Shown here piece by piece: positions 14,503 through 21,572 of a stretch of 21,572 nucleotides of DNA. The notes below the pieces were generated by a model. The model was not told the DNA's origin and did no database searches. It saw only the letters and a program-made list of their open reading frames with translations. Numbering within the stretch: position 1 is the first letter of the stretch; each line of letters begins with the position of its first letter. The position numbers were made by a program, and so were the translations under genes. This DNA comes from Segetibacter sp. (GTDB taxonomy: Bacteria > Bacteroidota > Bacteroidia > Chitinophagales > Chitinophagaceae): assembly GCA_030146445.1 (NCBI GenBank), contig JASLBT010000072.1:1-21572 (forward strand). The letters are read 5' to 3'.

Positions 14503-15666
14503 ATGGCAAACAAAAGAGATTATTATGAAGTTTTAGGGGTCGGCAAAACTGCATCACCTGAGGAAATAAAAAAAGCCTACCGGAAAGTTGCTATGCAGTT
14601 CCATCCCGACAGGAACCCCGGTGATAAAGAAGCAGAAGAAAAGTTCAAAGAAGCTGCCGAAGCGTACGAGGTCTTGAGTGACGCAGACAAAAAAGCAAAA
14701 TACGATCGTTACGGTCATGCTGCTTTTGGTCCGGGCACAGGCGGTTTTAGCGGCGGAGCTAATATGGACGATATCTTTAGCCAATTTGGTGACATATTTG
14801 GCGAAGATGTATTTGGAAGTTTTTTCGGTGGTGGAAACCGGGGCGGTCGTGGTGGCGGAAGGCGCGCCAGCGGGCAACGCGGCAGTAATCTCAGGATCAA
14901 ACTAAAGCTGAGTTTTGAAGAAATTGCCAAAGGCATCTCGAAGACTATCAAAGTTAAAAAGCATATTGTTTGTAACACCTGTAATGGTAATGGTGCAAAA
15001 GACCAGGGAAGTATTCAAACCTGTAGCACTTGCCAGGGAAGCGGCCAGGTCAAACGTGTAACCAACACCTTCCTGGGACAAATGCAAACAGTTACAACCT
15101 GTTCAACCTGTAACGGCGAAGGCACGACGATAACCAACAAGTGCGGAACGTGCAAAGGAGAAGGACGTGTTTATGGCGAAGAGCAGGTTTCTTTGGACAT
15201 TCCGGCAGGAGTTCAGGAAGGAATGCAGTTAAGCCTCAGTGGAAAAGGAAATGCCGGTGAACGCGGAGGTATGGCAGGGGACCTGATCATACTCATTGAG
15301 GAAGAACCACATCCCTTGTTACACCGCGACGGTCTGAACGTTGCCTTTGACCTTTATATATCATTTCCGGATGCTGTTTTTGGCACCCAGGTTGAAGTTC
15401 CCACTATCGATGGCAAAGCGAAAATAAGGGTTCCTGCAGGCACTCAAAGTGGCAAGATCTTCAGGCTGAAAGGAAAGGGATTCCCCGAAGTAAACGGCTA
15501 TTCGAGAGGAGATCAGCTAATACACGTAAATGTTTGGACCCCCCAGAATGTTAGCGGTGACGAAAAGACAATGCTTGAACGAATGAACTCTTCTAACAAC
15601 TTCAAGCCACACCCCGACAAAAGTGAAAAAAGTTTCTTCGACAAAATCAAAGAAGCGTTTTCCTGA
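14503..15666 (+). CDS. dnaJ: chaperone protein DnaJ (Hsp40)
   Basis: DnaJ delivers unfolded proteins to DnaK and stimulates its ATPase. The 387-residue type I protein has a J domain (residues 4-70) with HPD at 34-36, then a Gly/Phe-rich linker (about 74-125, including a run of GGGNRGGRGGG). A zinc-finger domain follows with all four CxxCxGxG repeats intact: CNTCNGNG, CSTCQGSG, CSTCNGEG and CGTCKGEG. After it come the C-terminal substrate-binding domains (LDIPAGVQEGMQLSLSGKG, LIILIEEEPHPLLHRDGLNV). A TTG at 14494 is in frame, but ATG 14503 (MANKRDYYEVLG) is the family start. An inverted repeat sits just before the start and a 16-bp hairpin ends the transcript. It pairs with grpE upstream. Confidence 0.97.
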   Translation: MANKRDYYEVLGVGKTASPEEIKKAYRKVAMQFHPDRNPGDKEAEEKFKEAAEAYEVLSDADKKAKYDRYGHAAFGPGTGGFSGGANMDDIFSQFGDIFGEDVFGSFFGGGNRGGRGGGRRASGQRGSNLRIKLKLSFEEIAKGISKTIKVKKHIVCNTCNGNGAKDQGSIQTCSTCQGSGQVKRVTNTFLGQMQTVTTCSTCNGEGTTITNKCGTCKGEGRVYGEEQVSLDIPAGVQEGMQLSLSGKGNAGERGGMAGDLIILIEEEPHPLLHRDGLNVAFDLYISFPDAVFGTQVEVPTIDGKAKIRVPAGTQSGKIFRLKGKGFPEVNGYSRGDQLIHVNVWTPQNVSGDEKTMLERMNSSNNFKPHPDKSEKSFFDKIKEAFS

Positions 15667-15682
15667 CCGGAAAATTTATTTT

Positions 15683-15720
15683 AACGACGAACGCAGGCAA
15701 AATCGCCTGCGTTCGTCGTT
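15683..15720. terminator. perfect 16-bp hairpin between convergent dnaJ and vWA genes
   Basis: AACGACGAACGCAGGC (15683-15698), loop AAAATC, GCCTGCGTTCGTCGTT (15705-15720). It lies 17 bases after the dnaJ stop and 16 bases after the convergent vWA gene's stop. The stem is very stable but only short T-runs follow on either strand, so it probably serves as a shared end for both transcripts. Confidence 0.8.
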
Positions 15721-15735
15721 TAGCGCCTATTGAAA

Positions 15736-17562
15736 CTACCTGCGCTGCTTTCTTTTTGAGTAAAGTTTCCTGGCCTTCTGCACAAGTGTGACAAATTCCA
15801 TTTGCAGCCGATCAGTTGCCGATACAGACGTTGATGCCAGTTGCTGAACGTCATCCATGGTCACATTCCTGAAATACGAGGACTGTTTTAAAATCCCTGC
15901 AAACATGATGACTGCGCTTGCAAACCGAAGCTCCGGCTCGGCAGCTTGCACCGGCCGGTAATTGTTTGCTACTTTAAACAGTTCGGCTTTTGTTTCCGGG
16001 TTGCCGGGAACTGAGTAAGTGAGTTTCAGAGATGCAATATGTTCATTTGCTGACCGGAAAATTCCGGGGTCAGGCACAATTTCGAAAACCGATAGTAAGC
16101 TGTGGCCACTCCCCAGCTCGCCGCCTTCAAGACTACTCACGCTGTCTTCAATAGCGGCTTGCTTGTTATCAAATCCAATCAGTCGATATTGGCGTACGAA
16201 AGCGGGATTGAACTGTACATTCATGAATACATTGTTCGCAACGGTGAATAAGGTTTGTGAAAACTCTTCAACCAGTACTTTTTCAGCTTCTTGTTCATTA
16301 TCGAGATAGGCAAAATTGCCGTTACCTTTCTTTGCAAGAGCCTCTAGTTTGCTGTCCTTATAATTTCCCATTCCCACGCCCAGGCATGTAAGATAGATTC
16401 CCGTCTGCCGTTGCTTTGCAATTAATTCTTCCAACTCTCTTTCACTCGTTACCCCAACGTTAAAATCACCATCTGTCGCTAATATTACCCTGTTATTGCC
16501 GCCGCGTATAAACGTTTTTGCAGCAAACCGGTAAGCTGTTGCAATAGCTGCCTCCCCGGACGTAGCGCCGGCCGGAGTGAGCCCCTCCAGCGCTTCGATG
16601 ATCTTTTGCTTTTCGGCGCCCGATGTAGGTTCAAGCATTATCGAAACACCACTTGCATAAGTGATTATACTAACGGTGTCGATTCTGCGAAGATTTTCAA
16701 CCAGGAGCTTAAAGCCTGTTTTTAGCAAAGGCAAGCGGTTCCGCATATCCATACTGCCGGAAACATCTATCAGGAAGACCAGGTTTGAGGGAGGGGTTTT
16801 ATCTAAATTGATCTTCTTTGCCCGTAGGTTAATAAAAATCAAAGCATTTTTTTCATTCCAGGGGCAGGAAGTGATATTGGTGTTGACCGTGAAGTCCCGC
16901 CCCGCTTCAATCGATCGCTTACTACCAAAATTAAAGTAGTTGAGCATCTCCTCGATTCGAACCGCGTCGGCCGGAGCCCGTTCACTTAAATTTAGAAAAC
17001 GCCTCACGTTGCTGTAAGAGGCCCTGTCAACCGTTAGTGCATAACCGGTTTCCGGGTACTTGTCAGTATCTACAAAATGATTTTCAATCGTGCTGGAATA
17101 ACTTTCTCCAATGTCCAGGTGGTGCTGACGGTCTTCTACTAATAAATTTTTAGTCAATGACGCAAGCCGCTGCTTTGTAGAATTAGCTTTCGATGCAGTC
17201 ATTCTTAACGTGAATACCTCGTATTCAGCAGATCGAACAGGAGCAGTAAAAGTTTCGTAGCCGTCGGCTATAATTGTTATCGTGTCGGTTTTAAGTGCCG
17301 TGGGAATACCAAACGCTCCACCTGCCCCCGTGTAATAGGGGAAGTCGCCTTTTGATGAAAATCTGATTCTTACGTTGGAGACCGGCCGCCCTTGTTCATC
17401 ACGTACTTCGCCACGCAGGTAGTACTGCGAGAAGGACGACAGAGAAACCAACAGGGCAATCAGCAGTTGAAAAGTCCTGGTCAAAGGAGTGGTTTGAGGG
17501 ATGACAAGCCCGACGAAATTATACAAATTTCGATGTTTATGCAATTCGTACGGTCTCACCAT
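15736..17562 (-). CDS. YfbK-like von Willebrand factor type A protein, exported
   Basis: A secreted or periplasmic vWA protein of about 608 residues from the ATG at 17562. After a hydrophobic export signal (FQLLIALLVSLSSFSQ) comes a carboxypeptidase-regulatory-like beta domain (YYLRGEVRDEQGRPVSNVRIRFSS...). A linker with the YfbK-type N-terminal segment follows (NHFVDTDKYPETGYALTVDRASYSNVRRFLN...RIEEMLNYF). The vWA domain has an intact MIDAS DVSGSM near residue 266, TSGEAA for the threonine and ATDGDFNVG for the aspartate. A DUF3520-like C-terminus closes it (LKLTYSVPGNPE...FAGILKQSSYF). The metal site suggests protein binding; the partner is unknown. The start is uncertain: a TTG at 17484 would place the signal peptide exactly at the N-terminus, whereas 17562 gives a 33-residue n-region. 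It is the last gene of the minus-strand run. Confidence 0.88.
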   Translation of the reverse strand: MVRPYELHKHRNLYNFVGLVIPQTTPLTRTFQLLIALLVSLSSFSQYYLRGEVRDEQGRPVSNVRIRFSSKGDFPYYTGAGGAFGIPTALKTDTITIIADGYETFTAPVRSAEYEVFTLRMTASKANSTKQRLASLTKNLLVEDRQHHLDIGESYSSTIENHFVDTDKYPETGYALTVDRASYSNVRRFLNLSERAPADAVRIEEMLNYFNFGSKRSIEAGRDFTVNTNITSCPWNEKNALIFINLRAKKINLDKTPPSNLVFLIDVSGSMDMRNRLPLLKTGFKLLVENLRRIDTVSIITYASGVSIMLEPTSGAEKQKIIEALEGLTPAGATSGEAAIATAYRFAAKTFIRGGNNRVILATDGDFNVGVTSERELEELIAKQRQTGIYLTCLGVGMGNYKDSKLEALAKKGNGNFAYLDNEQEAEKVLVEEFSQTLFTVANNVFMNVQFNPAFVRQYRLIGFDNKQAAIEDSVSSLEGGELGSGHSLLSVFEIVPDPGIFRSANEHIASLKLTYSVPGNPETKAELFKVANNYRPVQAAEPELRFASAVIMFAGILKQSSYFRNVTMDDVQQLASTSVSATDRLQMEFVTLVQKARKLYSKRKQRR

Positions 17563-17624
17563 AGCTGTTGACGCTTCAGGAGTCAATGATTATGTAGCTA
17601 TGGTGAATGTACAAGCTAATTAAA

Positions 17625-18191
17625 TCAATGCGGAAGCCCATCTTCAACCTCATCGCCATCGCTGAGCTGGTATAATTGCGAGAGATTTCGACCGAGGCCG
17701 TCATAGTCGAGGCCGTATCCAACAACAAACTTATCGGGAATAGAAAAGCAGGTATAATCAATAGTTAAGGGATAGGCTGTTGCCGTGGGCTTATGTAATA
17801 GCACGGCAATCTTAAGGGAGATGGGCTGCTGGTGATTAATCTGCCGGAGGAACTCGGTCATAGTTTTACCCGTGTCAATAATATCTTCAAGGATGACAAT
17901 CTCCCTGTTGTTGATGTCGGTATCTAACCCAATTGCTGTCAGGATCTGCCCTGAAGATTTCGTGCCCTTATAGGAAGCAAGTTTTATAAAACAAACCTCG
18001 GCTTCGATTTTCAGGTACTTGAACAAGTCTGCCGTAAACATGAAGGAGCCGTTTAATACAGAGATGAAGAGCGGCCTTTTACCCTTATAATCGTCATTCA
18101 ACTTACCCGCAAGTTCCTTTACTTTCTCCTGGATTTCACCCTCGGATATATAGGGCACAAAATACTTATCGTGAAATTTTACAGGCGACAT
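17625..18191 (-). CDS. hpt: hypoxanthine phosphoribosyltransferase
   Basis: Purine salvage enzyme that makes IMP (or GMP) from hypoxanthine (or guanine) and PRPP in the cytoplasm. The 188-residue length is typical. The PRPP-binding loop VILEDIIDTGKTM is at residues 99-111. The flexible-loop region is IKLASYKGTKSSGQI (69-83), the LNGSFMFTADL segment (46-56) binds pyrophosphate, and the C-terminal FVVGYGLDYDGLGRNL supplies the conserved tyrosine/aspartate base-binding end. It lies 38 bases after the glucosaminidase gene and 62 bases before the vWA gene, all on the minus strand, so it may be part of one transcript. Confidence 0.95.
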   Translation of the reverse strand: MSPVKFHDKYFVPYISEGEIQEKVKELAGKLNDDYKGKRPLFISVLNGSFMFTADLFKYLKIEAEVCFIKLASYKGTKSSGQILTAIGLDTDINNREIVILEDIIDTGKTMTEFLRQINHQQPISLKIAVLLHKPTATAYPLTIDYTCFSIPDKFVVGYGLDYDGLGRNLSQLYQLSDGDEVEDGLPH

Positions 18192-18229
18192 GCAGCATAA
18201 TTAAGGCGGCTAAGATAAGCTAATCCGGT

Positions 18230-19294
18230 TCACATTGAGGTCGCGGTGCTCCTGTTTTCCATCGCCAGCTTGGGCGATGCCGTCGCCTTTATCTTTAGGT
18301 ACAATTTCTCGCCAACGGCTGGAACCATACCTTTTTGGAGGTGATTATATTCCATAACGCTCGACATCTGCACAGCCTCTTTCTGGCATATATCGTATAA
18401 AGACTCATTGACTGCAACAGTATGAAATTCATTTACGCCTTTCCGCGGCTTCTTTTCCAGGAAGACCAACTGATCCCTTTCGAGAATGTCTTTGTTGTCA
18501 AGCTCATTAAACTCCATGAGCTTATTGTAGGTCACCCGGTGAATATTTGCAACTGCAAAAAGGGAAGTGCCTGCTTCTGCATAGATCACTTTCGTACCAT
18601 TCATGATGAAAACTCCAGCGGGATAGTTCGGCTTTTTTGGTGCCGGCTGCGAAACACTGTTACGATTAAATGGAACAGGGTTGGCGCTTGCAGTAGAAAC
18701 TATGTCGGCAGCTGGCCTTGACGCAGCCGCGAGAGCGCGTGAATTGCTACTGCCTCCACCTTTTTGTAAAGCCAGCAAGGTATATTGTTGCAGGTTGTGT
18801 TCTTCTATGACCCGCATAAGCCGTTCTGCATAACTTGGGTTAGTAGCATACCCCGCTTTTTTCAGCCCAATGGCCCAACCCTGGTAATCAGATGGATCAA
18901 TCGTGAACAGCGAAGCATAATTTGGCCGGGTACGGAGAAAGTCGGAGTGATCCTTATAGGAATCTTCAACACATGCGTATTTGCGAAAACATTCGCCCCG
19001 GGCATCGTCGTCATACGCGATTGTTTCTCCCTGCCAATCTGATTTACACTTAATCCCAAAATGGTTATTCGCATTTTGTGCAAGGATACTCTGGCCTGAC
19101 CCGGTTTCCAAAACTCCCTGCGCCAACGTTATAGATGCAGGAATACCTGTTCTCAACATTTCAGAGATCGCCAGTTCTTTATACCGATCGATATATTTCG
19201 AAATCCTGTCTCTTTCGTTTTGCGCACTGGTGTTATAAAAGCAACAGAAGCTGGCAAGAATCGTAAGAACAATTTTTGAAGTGTTGATCTTCAT
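18230..19294 (-). CDS. exported N-acetylglucosaminidase with two LysM domains
   Basis: A peptidoglycan hydrolase of 354 residues. A Sec signal peptide (about 1-24, ending CCFYNTSAQ) is followed by a glucosaminidase (GH73-like) domain at about 35-175. There, LAQGVLETGSGQS contains the probable catalytic E63, and the family wording NNHFGIKCKSDWQGE, YKDHSDFLRTRPNYASLF and GYATNPSYAERLM is intact. A Ser/Ala/Pro-rich linker leads to two LysM-type repeats (about 233-275, YAEAGTSLFAVANIHRVTYN; about 292-335, HTVAVNESLYDICQKEAVQM), which would bind glycan strands. Its ATG overlaps the stop of the O-methyltransferase gene (TAATG), so translation is probably coupled. Confidence 0.93.
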   Translation of the reverse strand: MKINTSKIVLTILASFCCFYNTSAQNERDRISKYIDRYKELAISEMLRTGIPASITLAQGVLETGSGQSILAQNANNHFGIKCKSDWQGETIAYDDDARGECFRKYACVEDSYKDHSDFLRTRPNYASLFTIDPSDYQGWAIGLKKAGYATNPSYAERLMRVIEEHNLQQYTLLALQKGGGSSNSRALAAASRPAADIVSTASANPVPFNRNSVSQPAPKKPNYPAGVFIMNGTKVIYAEAGTSLFAVANIHRVTYNKLMEFNELDNKDILERDQLVFLEKKPRKGVNEFHTVAVNESLYDICQKEAVQMSSVMEYNHLQKGMVPAVGEKLYLKIKATASPKLAMENRSTATSM

Positions 19295-19941
19295 TATTTC
19301 TTTTTTATCAGTAGTAATCCATCCCTTAAGGTAAGCAATACCTGTTCTACTCTCGGGTCGTTTGCAACATGATTGTTGAAGTCGGCTATGGCTTTTGCAT
19401 TTTTACCTGCAACAGGCTCCTTCAAAACGTGCCCATGGAATAATACATTGTCTGCAATAATGATCCCTTTTTCTGAAAGCCGCGGAACTACCATTTCATA
19501 ATAATCAATATACCCGGTCTTGTCTGCATCGATAAAAACAAGGTCCCATTCTACAGGAATCACTGGTATGATATCCAGGGCATTTCCCACATGCAAATGT
19601 ATAAGGGTGGCGTTTTTAGAACGGCCAATATTCCTTCTCGCCACATCTGCATCCTCCTCCCGTATCTCAATCGTATGTAATGCTCCATCTTTCTGCAGCC
19701 CTTCAGAAAGGCAAATCGCACTATACCCGGTGAAAGTTCCTATTTCAAGAACGTGTGCAGGCTGCAAAATAATGCTAATGAAAGACAAAAATTTTCCCTG
19801 CACGTGCCCACTGAGCATATGTGCATGCTGGTGATACAGGTTCGTTTGCTCGTTGATTTCTTTGAGGACGTCGTCCTCGGGCGAGGTATATTCGGCAGCA
19901 TATCGTTCGGCAAGTTCATCGACCAATCTTACATCGTTCAT
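19294..19941 (-). CDS. class I SAM-dependent O-methyltransferase (COMT-like)
   Basis: A 215-residue cytoplasmic methyltransferase of the bacterial methyltransferase_3 (catechol/caffeoyl-CoA OMT-like) family. The SAM-binding motif is HVLEIGTFTGYSAICLSEGL, followed by the acidic ribose-binding strand LHTIEIREED. LVFIDADKTGYIDYYE carries the metal-binding aspartates, and IIADNVLFHGHV supplies the DN pair that completes the Mg2+ site. These residues are all intact, so it should be active, but its hydroxylated substrate cannot be told from sequence. Together with the downstream glucosaminidase (TAATG overlap) it heads a minus-strand run of four genes. Confidence 0.93.
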   Translation of the reverse strand: MNDVRLVDELAERYAAEYTSPEDDVLKEINEQTNLYHQHAHMLSGHVQGKFLSFISIILQPAHVLEIGTFTGYSAICLSEGLQKDGALHTIEIREEDADVARRNIGRSKNATLIHLHVGNALDIIPVIPVEWDLVFIDADKTGYIDYYEMVVPRLSEKGIIIADNVLFHGHVLKEPVAGKNAKAIADFNNHVANDPRVEQVLLTLRDGLLLIKKK

Positions 19942-20017
19942 GCGATATGATTGTTTTTGGGCCAGGATATTTCAACAGCCGTTCACAATAGTTGACCCGG
20001 TGCAGCGTGTTAAACCA

Positions 20018-20047
20018 TAAATCTACCAGGTCTGTTCACAAATACAA
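20018..20047 (-). promoter_or_regulatory. candidate promoter of the O-methyltransferase run
   Basis: On the minus strand TTG (20047-20045), a 19-base spacer, then TAGATTTA (20025-20018), one mismatch from TAnnTTTG. A transcript from here would have a leader of about 70 bases before the ATG at 19941. Confidence 0.3.
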
Positions 20048-20124
20048 CGACGGGCGGTGCTGCGCGCGTGCCACGAAAATACGGGTTTGCCCCTTCCGTA
20101 GTACTTAAAAAAATATAAAAGCAC

Positions 20125-21572
20125 TTACCGGACCGGCTCATTACCCGGTAGTGGAGCCGCGACTGGTGGCCGGGAAATCGCCAGCAGCCCCATGAAAGTA
20201 AGAAAACCATTTAGCACCAGCAATTCCAGACCGATTTCATAACCATTAAAAAGTGTTTTTTGATTTATGTCGACCAGGTAAGAGACAATAGGAGCAGCGA
20301 TACAGATCGCTGGTACGAGGTTGCCTTTTATCACCCTTTTTGTAACCAGCCCAAAAGTAAATAAGCCGAGTAACGGGCCATAAGTGTACGCAGCCACTTT
20401 CAGGATCACGCCGATCATACTGGGGCTGTTAATCCATCTGAATACCAGCACAAACAGCAGGAATATCGCGGCAAAAACAAGGTGAACGTTTTTCCTGGTT
20501 TTATTCTGTTGTGCTTCGGTAAATCCGCTGCGGCGTTTGATGCCAAGAATATCAATGCAGAAAGAAGAAGTTAATGCCGTAATAGCTCCGTCGGCGCTCG
20601 GAAACAAAGCTGAAATCAGGGCAATGATAAATATAACAGAAACAAACGGGGGAAGGTGATGGAGCGCAATTTCAGGGAATAACTTATCCCCGGTAGCAGT
20701 AACACCAAACTGGTCGGCATATAAATACAGCAAGCCGCCCATGAAGAGAAACAGCCCGATAACCACTAACATGATAAAGCCAATCGTAACCATGTTCTTC
20801 TGTGAGTCTTTGAGCGTCTTCACGGATATATTTTTCTGCATCATTTCCTGGTCCATGCCGGTCATTGTGATGGTAATGAAGGCTCCCGCAATTACCTGCT
20901 TCAGAAAAAAGAACCTGCTCATCGGGTCACTGAAAAAAATCCTGCTATATCCTTTGTCCGAAAGCTGTTGTATGCTTTCGCCCAGGCTGATGTTGAGTGA
21001 GTTTAGAATATAGATCGTACATATCACCAGGCCTGCCAGCATACAGGTGGTTTGAAGTGTATCAGTATAAACGATAGTTTTAACCCCTCCTTCGTAAGTG
21101 TATAGCAGGATCATAATAAGGATCACTAAGGTTGTCAACCAAAAAGGAATCCCGAACTGGGCAAGGATGGCATCCTGGAGGATCTTAACCACGAGGTATA
21201 AACGTGCAGTTGCACCAAGCGTTCTTGACAATATAAAAAATGATGCTCCGGTTTTATAGGAAGAAAACCCCAGCCGTGTATTGAGATAGTTATAGATCGA
21301 GGTAACCTTTAAGGCATAGTACAAAGGAAGCAGCACATAAGCAATTGTTAGATAGCCCAACAGGTACCCTATCGTTATCTGGAAGTATGCAAACGATTCG
21401 GTTTTAACTGCCCCCGGCACCGATACAAACGTTACTCCACTCAATGAAGTTCCAATCATACCAAAAGCAACAAGCATCCAGTTACTGCTACGGTTACCAA
21501 TGAAAAAGCTTTCATTGTCACTATTCCGGCTGGTATACCAGGCAACACCTAACAATAGAAGAAAATAAGCAA
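20125..21572 (-). CDS. sodium:solute symporter family protein (N-terminus beyond window)
   Basis: An SSS-family membrane transporter that would couple solute uptake to sodium. About 481 codons are visible; the frame stays open to the window edge (AYFLLLLGVAWYTSRNSDNE), so the true start lies outside and the first helix is cut. The family opening after helix 1 is clear: SDNESFFIGNRSSNWMLVAFGMIGTSLSGVTFVSVPG, where helix 2 contributes to the sodium site. So is the YEGGVKTIVYTDTLQ segment before the next helix. About a dozen hydrophobic helices follow, including SALFPSADGAITALTSSFCIDIL, typical of the later core helices. The substrate cannot be assigned. The downstream 180 bases separate it from the O-methyltransferase gene, with only an A/T-rich imperfect repeat after the stop. 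Confidence 0.92.
   Translation of the reverse strand, partial: AYFLLLLGVAWYTSRNSDNESFFIGNRSSNWMLVAFGMIGTSLSGVTFVSVPGAVKTESFAYFQITIGYLLGYLTIAYVLLPLYYALKVTSIYNYLNTRLGFSSYKTGASFFILSRTLGATARLYLVVKILQDAILAQFGIPFWLTTLVILIMILLYTYEGGVKTIVYTDTLQTTCMLAGLVICTIYILNSLNISLGESIQQLSDKGYSRIFFSDPMSRFFFLKQVIAGAFITITMTGMDQEMMQKNISVKTLKDSQKNMVTIGFIMLVVIGLFLFMGGLLYLYADQFGVTATGDKLFPEIALHHLPPFVSVIFIIALISALFPSADGAITALTSSFCIDILGIKRRSGFTEAQQNKTRKNVHLVFAAIFLLFVLVFRWINSPSMIGVILKVAAYTYGPLLGLFTFGLVTKRVIKGNLVPAICIAAPIVSYLVDINQKTLFNGYEIGLELLVLNGFLTFMGLLAISRPPVAAPLPGNEPVR

Noticed and set aside
20104..20124. A/T-rich imperfect repeat (AGTACTT...AAGCACT) after the symporter stop
   Set aside because: The stem has a mismatch and the T-run lies in the loop, so it does not fit a standard terminator.
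1..21572. Mobile elements, CRISPR arrays, tRNA/rRNA genes, defence or biosynthetic clusters
   Set aside because: I looked on both strands for transposase/integrase motifs, regularly spaced repeats, cloverleaf-like sequences and toxin-antitoxin or restriction genes and saw none.

Overview
The window looks like ordinary chromosomal DNA from a member of the Bacteroidota, most likely the Chitinophagaceae; the family-level placement is inference. Several things point this way: a type IX secretion (T9SS) style C-terminal sorting domain, a DUF2795 protein, the recN-fabI gene order, weak Shine-Dalgarno signals, promoter-like TAnnTTTG boxes (some with a TTG about 17-19 bases upstream), a Bacteroidota-type LysM glucosaminidase and a YfbK-like von Willebrand protein with an N-terminal carboxypeptidase-like domain. 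No insertion sequence, integrase, phage gene, CRISPR array, tRNA or rRNA was seen.

Layout. 1-1627 (+): the 3' end of recN, a small two-helix membrane protein, and fabI. 1628-2230: a gene-poor stretch holding what looks like a decayed SemiSWEET sugar transporter. 2231-3266: a DUF2795 gene (-) and a lolD-type ABC ATPase (+) from divergent, closely placed promoters. 3279-5006 (-): gatC, a MacB-type ABC ATPase and a PduO-type cob(I)alamin adenosyltransferase. 5413-9719 (+): a sigma-54 response regulator followed by a soluble hybrid histidine kinase carrying HisKA, REC and Hpt domains. Together they supply every station of a His-Asp-His-Asp phosphorelay. 10080-12335 (+): four small single genes (DUF2892/SRPBCC protein, a GGPxDG hypothetical protein, a PrxQ-like peroxiredoxin, and a secreted protein that is little more than a signal peptide plus sorting domain). 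12450-13622 (-): rlmI-like rRNA methyltransferase, divergent from grpE and dnaJ (13737-15666, +). 15736-19941 (-): a four-gene run of O-methyltransferase, LysM glucosaminidase, hypoxanthine phosphoribosyltransferase and vWA protein. 20125-end (-): a sodium:solute symporter whose N-terminus lies beyond the window.

Most genes are housekeeping: DNA repair, fatty-acid synthesis, tRNA amidation, protein folding, purine salvage and rRNA modification. I did not find a convincing new multi-gene system. The best items for a second look are the self-contained phosphorelay with its sigma-54 output, the SemiSWEET remnant, the inverted repeat just upstream of dnaJ, and the miniature T9SS-tagged protein.
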